Assembly: GCA_022652945.1 (NCBI GenBank)
Contig: JALCRV010000016.1
Location: forward strand, 1 to 42,437
Length of the DNA: 42,437 nucleotides
From: Bacilli bacterium
GTDB lineage: Bacteria > Bacillota_I > Bacilli_A > RFN20 > CAG-288
Direction of reading: 5' to 3'
Both the position numbers and the translations under genes were made by a program. Positions within the stretch are counted from its first letter, which is position 1; every line of letters starts with the position of its first letter. Shown here one piece after another: positions 31,097 to 39,600 of the stretch. A model generated the notes under the pieces. It was not told the origin of the DNA, did not search any database, and worked only from the letters and a program-made list of their open reading frames with translations.

Positions 31097-32938
31097 TTAG
31101 AGATTATCGTATACGTTCTGGAGAAGCGCAACAATATCAGCCGGCTTATATTTATTTAAGCCTGAGCAGAAACCGTTCCAAGTAGAATCGCTGTTGATAT
31201 CCGCGCTGCCGCTAATCATCTTCGGAGTATTCTTAAATAAGAAATCGTTGATTTTAGCAACAGTCTGGCCATATAAAGTGGCATTATCTCCGGTTAAAGA
31301 GCCAACCGTCGCGGTCATCAGATCGGTCACAGTTTCAAACTTATTCCATTCACCCCAGCGATACTTTATGTAATCAGCCTTATAAGGCAGCCAAGCGTTA
31401 TTAGCAGCACCGAACCTTCTTCCCACCACACGATTATTGAAAACGCAGGTCTGCAGTTCATCATTGCCATTAAGCAAAGGATTGAATCTTCTTAACTTCT
31501 TGCCAGTCGAGGTCCCTTCAACCCACTTCTCGCCTTTTTCATCGCAATACCACCAGGCACCGTCAGTTAACCCGTTAGCGGTATAGAGAGGATCTTTAGT
31601 TAATTCATATTGCTCTTTAGTTAAGCCATTCTGGTCTAAGAGAGTCCCTTCATCGGTATAAAGATAATCCAGCATCGATAACAGAGCCGGAAGATTCTTA
31701 TCCCTAGCTTTATTAGTAATAACGATAGAAATAGGGACCAGACCGCCGCGGTAGAAAAGGAACGGTTCGATCTTCTGCATCGAAGGAGTCCCGTACTTAT
31801 CATTGATTGGCAGACGAGCACCAGCGACATAGATTCCGTTGGTATATCCGTTGGTCGCATTGTTTTCTTTGCCTTCGGAGATATCCATCAGATTGCATAA
31901 GGAAGAGGTCATGCCATACCATAAGCCGACCTTACCCTGATGGACGGAAGCCGTATCAATCATATAGAAAGAATCGTTAGTTCTCTCAGCGAATTTCTTA
32001 TCGATATACCCCTTCTTATACCAATCGTTCATCAGCTGCAGATAAGCGCGGAAATTATCGCTATTTCCGCCAAACTGATACTTATGATCCGGATCGAGGA
32101 AGAAATTATAAGAAGTCCCAAAGGAAGAAAGGACATCACTGGTCGGCTCGAAGCCCTCGTAAGGAATCTGGAGAGCATAACCATCGCTGATGCCTTCACC
32201 AGCCATTGCTTTCTTAAAGATTCCCAGCATCCATTCCCAATCGGAAAGGTAAATCGGATCAGTTTCCCCCGAAGGGAAAATTACATCATCAGTCCAGTTC
32301 TTGTCAGCATCGTAGCCTCCTTTAAAGGCTGCATTAGTCTTCGGATTGGTTCCGTACTTTACCAACCAATCGCGACGGTAACAGAATCCACCCCAAGGAT
32401 CGGCAGTGTCGTTTACCATATAAATCTCAAGGTACTTATCTTCCCCGTCGATTTTAGAGGTAGAGAGTTTTTTATAGTTAGGATGATCATCAAACCACTT
32501 CAGATAATTAGGCATATACTGCTTAACATAGGAAGTAAGATCCAAAGAGATCCCTTGGTTATAAAGATCAGGGACAGTTCCGACCTGGCCTTTATAATAC
32601 GAAGTATCAATAATATCGGTATAATCACCCGAGGCCATCATCGTCGAAAGAGCCGAAGTGGCTTCCCCGGTCGCCGGAGTCTGGAATTCGATGGAGATCT
32701 TATCGTTATTAGGTCCCCAGGTCTTGTAGTTTAATAGATAGTTCATCACGGGATTCTTCTGATAAGAAGGATAATATGAAGTCGGATCACCAGTCCCGAG
32801 GAAATAAGTAAAGTCACCGTTAAGGTTATTCGCTTGACTACCGGAACTCTCGGAAGTGCTACCACCGCATCCAGTAAGGACTGCAGTCGTACAAATCAAA
32901 GCTAAGGCTAGACTCATAAATCTTACTTTTCTTCCCAT
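31097..32938 (-). CDS. extracellular sugar-binding lipoprotein 2 (ABC importer)
   Basis: The 613-residue substrate-binding lipoprotein has a signal MGRKVRFMSLALALICTTAV and the lipobox L-T-G-C. It is paralogous to binding protein 1 throughout: SGDYTDIIDTSYYKG, WGGFCYRRDWLVKYGTNPK, EGISDGYALQIPYEG, VHQGKVGLWYG and the C-terminal ISGSADINSDSTWNGF all have counterparts. AGGAGGTAAT precedes the ATG. It is divergent from AraC regulator 2, its probable regulator. It probably binds a related but distinct oligosaccharide. The permeases are not in the window. Confidence 0.93.
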   Translation of the reverse strand: MGRKVRFMSLALALICTTAVLTGCGGSTSESSGSQANNLNGDFTYFLGTGDPTSYYPSYQKNPVMNYLLNYKTWGPNNDKISIEFQTPATGEATSALSTMMASGDYTDIIDTSYYKGQVGTVPDLYNQGISLDLTSYVKQYMPNYLKWFDDHPNYKKLSTSKIDGEDKYLEIYMVNDTADPWGGFCYRRDWLVKYGTNPKTNAAFKGGYDADKNWTDDVIFPSGETDPIYLSDWEWMLGIFKKAMAGEGISDGYALQIPYEGFEPTSDVLSSFGTSYNFFLDPDHKYQFGGNSDNFRAYLQLMNDWYKKGYIDKKFAERTNDSFYMIDTASVHQGKVGLWYGMTSSLCNLMDISEGKENNATNGYTNGIYVAGARLPINDKYGTPSMQKIEPFLFYRGGLVPISIVITNKARDKNLPALLSMLDYLYTDEGTLLDQNGLTKEQYELTKDPLYTANGLTDGAWWYCDEKGEKWVEGTSTGKKLRRFNPLLNGNDELQTCVFNNRVVGRRFGAANNAWLPYKADYIKYRWGEWNKFETVTDLMTATVGSLTGDNATLYGQTVAKINDFLFKNTPKMISGSADINSDSTWNGFCSGLNKYKPADIVALLQNVYDNL

Positions 32939-32982
32939 AAATTACCTCCTGAAAAGCGTATTAGCTTGCTTAAGATACATAA

Positions 32983-33015
32983 ATCATAAGGAAAACCGGA
33001 AAATATTTATTGCAA
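32983..33015 (-). promoter_or_regulatory. binding protein 2 promoter with shared TTGCAATA element
   Basis: On the minus strand CTTGCAATAAA (TTGCAA at 33010-33015) is followed 21 nt later by TATGAT (32983-32988), 44 nt before the ATG. The layout is the same as at the GH3 and binding protein 1 promoters. Confidence 0.55.
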
Positions 33016-33057
33016 GATACACCGAAAAATTTCACTTGGTAACCTTGAAGTAAGCCC

Positions 33058-33086
33058 TTACTTATCCTTCTGAATATACATATAAT
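33058..33086 (+). promoter_or_regulatory. promoter of AraC regulator 2 (TTACTT-17-TATAAT)
   Basis: A -35 TTACTT (33058-33063) and a -10 TATAAT (33081-33086) have 17-nt spacing, 20 nt before the ATG, which has its own AAAAGGAAA ribosome site. Confidence 0.65.
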
Positions 33087-33105
33087 AAGTAAAAGGAAAT
33101 TAGTC

Positions 33106-34299
33106 ATGGATAAAAGCATCTTCAAGTGTATCGTTGAGAATGATGAATCCGTTTCGGACTACGAAGCGGCCATTTATATAGGAAGCACTAGGCTTTCCTC
33201 TATCCATATCTCCAGGGGGGCTTTCGCTTTTATTCCTCATTACGAAAAAGAACTGCTGAAGTCGAAGGAGAACATCAGCTTTCTAGTTACTTCTTCCCTC
33301 CTCGCTTTTGTACGCATTAAAGATAAGGAGTCGAATCTATCGGTCATCATCGGACCGGCGATGATAGGAAAACACTCTCCGGATATGGTTAATAAAGTCG
33401 CCGAGGCAACCGGCTTAGATCCTAAAAAAGACGATAAGTTCATTAAAGCTTTAGGCTTACTAAAAAGAACCGTTCCTCACACCTTCTATTCCAACGTTTA
33501 TAACCTTTATGTCTTTATCAACCATGAAATGCCCGAAGAAACAATGCTGAACAAAGAAATGGAAGCCACCAACACCCTGTTGATGGATTCCTATCAAAAA
33601 AGCATCGAGGCCATGGATAACGAAGCGATGGAAGGAGCCAATTACTGCAAATATTATGAAGATATGCTGGTCTATTATATTCAAAACGGCCAACCTGATC
33701 ATTTCTTCGATGTCGTCCCGGAAGTCTATCACGAAAGAAAGATCCTGCTATCTCTAGATGAACTAAGGGCTTATAAAGACCGCGCCATCTCTCTAGTCTC
33801 CGTCATCAGCCGCGAAGCGATTGAAGGAGGGCTAGATCCGGATTCCTCTTATATCCTTAACGATATGTACATCCAGAAAATCGAACATGAGGATAAAAAA
33901 GACGGTGTCGATGTCCTCGTCCATACTATGCTGGTCGATTACTGCACCAGAATCGGCCAATCAAATGTCAAAAAGACCGCTAATCCGACGATCAATCGAG
34001 CTATCGATTACGTCAATGAGCATCTGAGGGAAAAGCTCAATACCGGCAACGTCTCCAAGGCGCTTCATATTTCCTCCAATTATCTTTCTTCCCGCTTTAA
34101 AGCGGAAACTAATATGAACTTCACCTATTACATCTCCATGATGAAAATCGAAGAAGCGAAAAGGCTGTTAGCCAGGACTGATAAGCCTCTTTCAGATATT
34201 TCAAATTATCTGGCCTTTTCCTCCCAGTCCTACTTCCAGAATGTCTTTAAAGAGATCGCTGGGCTCACCCCTTTAGAATACCGTAATCAAAATAAGTAA
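33106..34299 (+). CDS. AraC-family regulator 2
   Basis: The 397-residue paralogue of regulator 1 has the same N-terminal sensor region (ISFLVTSSLLAFVRIKDKES...VIIGPAMIG). The C-terminal helix-turn-helix domain is nearly identical (NPTINRAIDYVNEHLREKLNT, ISNYLAFSSQSYFQNVFKE, TPLEYRNQNK). AAAAGGAAA lies 7-8 nt before the ATG. It is divergent from binding protein 2, and is therefore likely to activate that gene in response to a sugar or its transport state. Confidence 0.93.
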   Translation: MDKSIFKCIVENDESVSDYEAAIYIGSTRLSSIHISRGAFAFIPHYEKELLKSKENISFLVTSSLLAFVRIKDKESNLSVIIGPAMIGKHSPDMVNKVAEATGLDPKKDDKFIKALGLLKRTVPHTFYSNVYNLYVFINHEMPEETMLNKEMEATNTLLMDSYQKSIEAMDNEAMEGANYCKYYEDMLVYYIQNGQPDHFFDVVPEVYHERKILLSLDELRAYKDRAISLVSVISREAIEGGLDPDSSYILNDMYIQKIEHEDKKDGVDVLVHTMLVDYCTRIGQSNVKKTANPTINRAIDYVNEHLREKLNTGNVSKALHISSNYLSSRFKAETNMNFTYYISMMKIEEAKRLLARTDKPLSDISNYLAFSSQSYFQNVFKEIAGLTPLEYRNQNK

Positions 34300-34417
34300 C
34301 TTAAAAGCCTTTTAGATAATGTCTCTCTTTTAAAATACAATTTTTAGTCACCTTTTAAGAAATAAAAGCGGCTCCTTTAACATCTCTCTTTTCACTTAGG
34401 AACAACACAACCAAAGA

Positions 34418-34452
34418 TAAAAAAAGGAGCTATGAGATCTAAAAGCCTCATA
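34418..34452 (-). terminator. terminator of the MscS-family gene
   Basis: On the minus strand the stem TATGAG/CTCATA with a 10-nt loop is followed by GCTCC and seven Ts. A longer-range inverted repeat, GCTCCTTT (34371-34378) with AAAGGAGC (34423-34430), lies in the same gap and may assist termination of AraC regulator 2 on the plus strand. Confidence 0.6.
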
Positions 34453-34473
34453 ACCCCTTTAACTGACTTAATC

Positions 34474-35652
34474 CTAGTTCTTCGTCTGCTCTTCAATGCC
34501 GCCAGCTTGTTCTTTCTGTCCTTTATTGAAAGCCTCAGCTTTCTTGATATCTTTGGCGGTCGCCTCTTCATAGTCGGTCTCTTCGCCCTTATACATATAG
34601 TAATGGGTATAAGGCATATCGATTCCATTAGTATCAAACATGATATAAAGATCACGGTTAAGGTCACGTTGGACTTGGTAACGGTCCTCTTCTTTGCACT
34701 TAGCGACAAACTTCACTTCCATGCCGGCATCCGAATCCAAAGACGAGACTCCTTTATAGAAAGGCCCCTCGACAATAGCAGGAATCTTAGCTTTGACTTC
34801 CTTGATATGATCAGCGATAACCGCTTCGATTTTCTCAATAGGAACATCGTAAGTGACTTCCACATTGCAGATAGCGACCGACAGATCCTGAGAAAGATTG
34901 ACGACACTGCCAATCGCGGAATTGTTAACGATCTTAATGTTACCGGCGGCATCGACTAACTTAGTCGAACGGATGCCGATTTCATCGACGGTCCCGCGGA
35001 AATCATCGATTACGACGATATCCCCGACCTCGAAAGTCTTTTCAGTGATCAGGAAAAGCCCGCTAACGATATCGTTAATCAGCGACTGGCATCCTAAGCC
35101 GATGACTAAAGCTAGAATACCTAAGGAAGCAACAAGAGTTGAAGTATCGACACCCCAGGTCTGTAAGACGATAAAGATGGCAGCGATGATTACGACGTAC
35201 TTGACGATGGAGACAATTAAAGACACGATTGTCTTAACCGCCTTGCCACGGACCGCCACCAGTTTCATGATCGACTTGAAGATCATATAAATCATCAAGG
35301 CGACAATGACGGTAACCACGGACTTAATGAAAGCAGCCCAATGGTTCTTAAACCATTCCCCAATCGTGACAAATCCATTCTGATCAAACATCTGTCCGAG
35401 GATGGAATCCGCCCCGAAGATTTGTCTGGAGAGAAGGAAAACCACCAAGAAGGCGATCCCTAACGTCCACCAGAGACACTTAGTCCAGAAGGAAATCTTA
35501 TCCTCGCGGTTCTTCTTGCTCCACCAATCGTGAAGTTTGTTAGATTGCTTCTCTTCCTTTTTGGCTTCGGGTTTTACTTCTGTTGATTTATCTTTCATCA
35601 TGGTTTCCTCTTTCTTATCAGCGGACTCTATTCCATCTTTCTTTTCATCCAT
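34474..35652 (-). CDS. MscS-family mechanosensitive channel
   Basis: The 392-residue protein has a highly charged N-terminal cytoplasmic stretch (1-50) and membrane helices at about 55-75, 95-118, 130-150 and 158-180. The pore-lining and beta-domain segment typical of MscS follows (ASLGILALVIGLGCQSLINDIVSGLFLITEKTFEVGDIVVI). The C-terminal alpha/beta region carries the motif DRYQVQRDLNRDLYIMFDTNGI. It would open under membrane tension to release osmolytes. AAGGAGAAAC precedes the ATG. It starts 14 nt after the stop of the single-TM gene and is the last gene of the giant-surface-protein operon. Confidence 0.92.
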   Translation of the reverse strand: MDEKKDGIESADKKEETMMKDKSTEVKPEAKKEEKQSNKLHDWWSKKNREDKISFWTKCLWWTLGIAFLVVFLLSRQIFGADSILGQMFDQNGFVTIGEWFKNHWAAFIKSVVTVIVALMIYMIFKSIMKLVAVRGKAVKTIVSLIVSIVKYVVIIAAIFIVLQTWGVDTSTLVASLGILALVIGLGCQSLINDIVSGLFLITEKTFEVGDIVVIDDFRGTVDEIGIRSTKLVDAAGNIKIVNNSAIGSVVNLSQDLSVAICNVEVTYDVPIEKIEAVIADHIKEVKAKIPAIVEGPFYKGVSSLDSDAGMEVKFVAKCKEEDRYQVQRDLNRDLYIMFDTNGIDMPYTHYYMYKGEETDYEEATAKDIKKAEAFNKGQKEQAGGIEEQTKN

Positions 35653-35666
35653 AATGTTTCTCCTTT

Positions 35667-36611
35667 TTATATCTTCACCGTGAAGGTTGCCCCTTCAGCG
35701 GGATAGACCAGCTTATCAATCGAACTCGTACCGTTTTTTTGGTCAGCGGGATCAGTAGAGGTCACATGTACCTGTAAATTATATTCCCCGCCGCCCCAGT
35801 CTTTCACATCGACTTTACTTGTCTTTCCGGGAGTCGGATCAGCGACAGCCCAGTCATGGCTTTCATTAGCGTTAGAAAGATAAATATGGAACTTAGACCA
35901 GTAACCGTAATCATCTTCATAAGCCAAGGAATAATAAGCATAACCATCTACCGTACACTGACAATCCCAACTTATGCCTTGGAAACTTAAGATTGGAACA
36001 TAATCATCAGTGGTGAACTCTTTAACAAAGTAAGTCTTATCTCCAAACCCCGAATCGCCGACGACCTTGAACGAATAACCCGTATTGCCTTTTAAGTCAT
36101 TGATCTGGCTGGAATAGCTGCCACTCGTTGTCACATCGATCTCTTTGGTGTAACTCTTAGTAAGTCCCGTAATCTTCACCTTCAAAGGCACCTTATCAAC
36201 GTTAGTCACATCGACTTTATAGTATAAGTGCGCAGAGGAGATAGAGACATCAGCAGTGACCTTAGGATCTTTTTTAAAATAGTTCCCGCCGATAACAACC
36301 CCGACCCCCACTAAGGCGACAGCAATCGTCGTTATAGAAGCGGTGAAGATATGAGCTACACGGCTATGATTGGTGCTGCTTTCTTTCTTCCCACCGCTCT
36401 TCTTAGTAGGATTTTTAGTATTTTCTTTCTTCTTTTCTTCTACATCATTAGCTCCGTTTACTTTGTTATCTTCTTTGAATGAAGGGTTATCTTTAGGCAC
36501 GAAGAATTCCGAAGTATCCGTTTCCGGATATTCTTGGACTTGTTCTTCGTTATCTTCTTTTCCGGTGAAGTTCTCTTCTTTGCTTTCTTTCTTCGAATCG
36601 GAATTTGCCAT
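35667..36611 (-). CDS. single-pass membrane protein with extracellular beta domain
   Basis: The 314-residue protein has an N-terminal ~85-residue, very acidic and lysine-rich, probably disordered cytoplasmic region. One membrane helix follows (HIFTASITTIAVALVGVGVVIG, about 88-108). The outward-facing part is rich in Tyr, Thr and Val, with a fibronectin-III-like pattern (ITGLTKSYTKEIDV...LKGNTGYSFKVVG). I do not recognise a named family. GGAAAGGAGGG precedes the ATG. It lies 78 nt downstream of the giant surface protein gene and 14 nt upstream of the MscS gene, so it may be an accessory of either. A TATAAT-like run (36649-36660) could provide an internal promoter. Confidence 0.8.
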   Translation of the reverse strand: MANSDSKKESKEENFTGKEDNEEQVQEYPETDTSEFFVPKDNPSFKEDNKVNGANDVEEKKKENTKNPTKKSGGKKESSTNHSRVAHIFTASITTIAVALVGVGVVIGGNYFKKDPKVTADVSISSAHLYYKVDVTNVDKVPLKVKITGLTKSYTKEIDVTTSGSYSSQINDLKGNTGYSFKVVGDSGFGDKTYFVKEFTTDDYVPILSFQGISWDCQCTVDGYAYYSLAYEDDYGYWSKFHIYLSNANESHDWAVADPTPGKTSKVDVKDWGGGEYNLQVHVTSTDPADQKNGTSSIDKLVYPAEGATFTVKI

Positions 36612-36689
36612 ATCTCATCCCTCCTTTCCACTCGCTTATCAAACCAAAGTACATTATATATATATTTCAAAAGAGAATAATTAAATTCT

Positions 36690-39600
36690 CTATCTTAATT
36701 TAGGCTTCTCCGCCTTCTCAGCTTTCACTTGGCCCTGTTTTTCATCTAGTTCTTTCTCAGTGCTCTTCTCGCGCTTAGTAAGAACAAAATCAACAACCGC
36801 CAAGGCCAAAATCACTATGCATTCCACAATGATAAAGACCTTCGTCCCCAGAGTCACAACCGTCGTATTGGTTAAGACCATTACGCCTAAGAAAGGCAAG
36901 ATGCTCATCCTAGCCTTCTCCTCGTTTTTATTTCTCCCGTCCAGTTCATCTAAGCTATTAAGATGCTTCTTAATCTTATTAAGCTCAATAGCTGCATAGA
37001 TAATCTCTCCAAGGATAATAAATATCAGCGGAATCAGGACGTAAAGCAGATGGTTCTCTTGATAATCCGTCACCACCTGATACTCTCCTAAAGAAGAAGC
37101 CTCGAAAGAAAGGTTACCATCCGCATCAAGTTTAGCCTCGATGATATTGCCGTTCTTATCGATCACCTTATAAGTCGCATTACGATCAGCTCCGTTAGGA
37201 AGCAAGACCTTAACCTTATAAAGGCCGCTACTAACTTCCTCATTAGAAGTTAAAGTCACAGTCCCGACATAATCTTTATTGATCTTGCCTTCATTAAGCT
37301 TACTCTGCCCATTTTCTTCGCTGACATAACTAGCGCTTAAGGTGCCGTTAGCATCAAACCCATCACCTTCGACAGTCCCATAAAGACCGCCAGTCTGGTA
37401 ATCATAGCCATCCGGGTAACTGGTCCCTTGATTATTCGTCTTCACTTCTCCGGTCTGGACGCTCTTGATCTTATCGATTGCTTCCGTATAAAGACTTTCC
37501 TGCTCCGCCACACTCGTAGCAGAAGCAATCTTGGTCTGGTATTCTGCAATGATTTCATCAATCAAAGCCTTATTCTCATCCGTATACGGATAAGAATCAG
37601 TTAAATCTGTCGCCAAAGTTGTCAACCTATTCGGTAAGATTGACTGATTAAGAGTCAGATCGACCTTCTCCTTAGTATCGGTAAAGATCTTCTCCAGCTC
37701 AGAAATCGAAGAGTTCTCATAAGTCTTCTCTCCGACCTCAGTCAACGCCTTATCGATATAGCCTTGGACCTTGTCTTTACCCTGGCAATCACGCGCTAAA
37801 GACTGAAGCTCAGCAATAACCTTTTCCTTTTCCTTCTGGAACTCAATTCTCTTGATAGCTTCCTTCTTCAACTCATCGATAGCTGTCTTCGCCTCAGCTT
37901 TAGTAAGCGCCTGAGACTTAATAGCTTCAATCTCCGAGACGTACTTATCGACAATCGCCTTCACTTCATCACTAGCCTTAGAAGTGTTAGAACCAGCCGA
38001 AGTTACTTCATTTTCCGCCTGAGCAGCATAAGCCGCAATTTGGTCAGCGATGGAAGCAATCGGCAACTGTTGAGCCGGCGAATCGATATTATTACCATCG
38101 CCCTTAGCGATGATTTCAATTGTCTTCCCATACCAAGAAGGATCGATAGCAATCGTCCCATCCTCTTGAGCGGTAACTGTCTTTCCATCGATAACATAAC
38201 TTGCTCCGGCAACTAAGCCGGTCAATTTATCATTCTCGGTATCCACTTTCGCATCCGGAGTCGAACAAACACCCGGTACTTTAACAGAGACTTCCTTAGA
38301 AGCTAAGGTTGTAGAAGTGGCCTTAATTCTGATATGCAGATCTCCGCCAGAAGGAGCCACAATCGAAGTCCCAGTCACACTCTTCCATTCACCAGTCCCA
38401 ATCTGATACTCCATCGAAGAATCCACCCCGGTGACTTCTACGGTAGAATCAGTTAAAGCCGTATAAGAAAGAGAAGTAGCAGCCGGTTCAGTTGCTCTGG
38501 ACGGAATTATGACATCAACTCCCTTCGAGGAAATATATTTCGTCTCATCTAAAGACTTATGAGTCACACTCACACTCGTTCCGATAAACTTCTCAGGAAT
38601 AACAACAGAGCCCGTTTCATCTGCAATTAACTCCGCTGAATCAGAGCCGTTGCTAACGACATAAGTCTCCCACGGAGTTAAGCCTGTAATGGTTTCTTTT
38701 CCGATATCGACTTCAGGGGTAGGATCAGCATAAGTGAACTTAATAGGCTTACTAGCCGTAATTTGTTCCTCAGCTGAATCGCGGTAATTATCGTCCTTTT
38801 TAAGTACGCTTACTCCCGCGATTGTCTTACCTAAGCAAGCCTCAATCGTATTAAGAGTCAACTCAGTCTCGCCGCTCTTAGTTGAAACCGTCACAGATGT
38901 CCCATCGGTGAAGGTCAGTTTATAGTTAGTTTCTTCACTAAGATCAGAAAGCACGCTGGTATCACTATCATAAGAAGCGGTCGGAGTAGCCAAAGTCAAT
39001 TTCATCTCATAAGAAAGCCCGTTCTGTTCAGGGGAAGCTAAGACACTGCCGCTAGCCTGGACCTGGATAGAAGTGATAGTTGAACCAAATAAGGCGGAAT
39101 TTTTATTAGCATTAACAGTAATAGTCCCGGTAGCTGAAGAAACGATAATAGCAATCTTACTATTCCCTTCAGCATCCACATAAGTCACCACATAAGAAGT
39201 GTAATTAGAAAGACCTGAAATAACACCTTCATTCGCATAAGTCGAATTAGGTTGAGAGGCCTGAGTAAGCGGAGCTAAAACCTCTGAATCAGAAGCCAAG
39301 ACATTTCCATTAGCCGCCGTTCTGACTTTGATGACAGTCCCAACAGCAGCCTCGATTGAAGCGCTTGTCGCCGTCCCAGTAACCTTAGTCCATGTTGTAC
39401 CGCCATCAAGAGAATACTCCATCGTATTGTCTAGGCCAGTAATCGTGCCTTGATTACTAGAGGTTGCTATAAAGGAAGCGGTCGAAGGTGTAGTCCCCTT
39501 CGTAACGGAAGCAACCTTATAAGAATCAGAAGCCAAGGTCAAACCATCTGAAGCTACTCTGACCTCGATATCTTTCCCGGCAACCACACTGCTAACATCC

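Noticed and set aside
31940-32734. 264-codon open frame on the plus strand
   Set aside because: Fully antisense to the binding protein 2 gene, which has a signal peptide, ribosome site and clear homology.
34432-34959. 175-codon plus-strand frame under the MscS gene
   Set aside because: Antisense shadow; the minus-strand MscS protein has the full family pattern.
36690-37100. Sortase signal at the end of the giant surface protein
   Set aside because: There is no LPxTG-like motif; the C-terminus has three membrane helices and a long charged tail.
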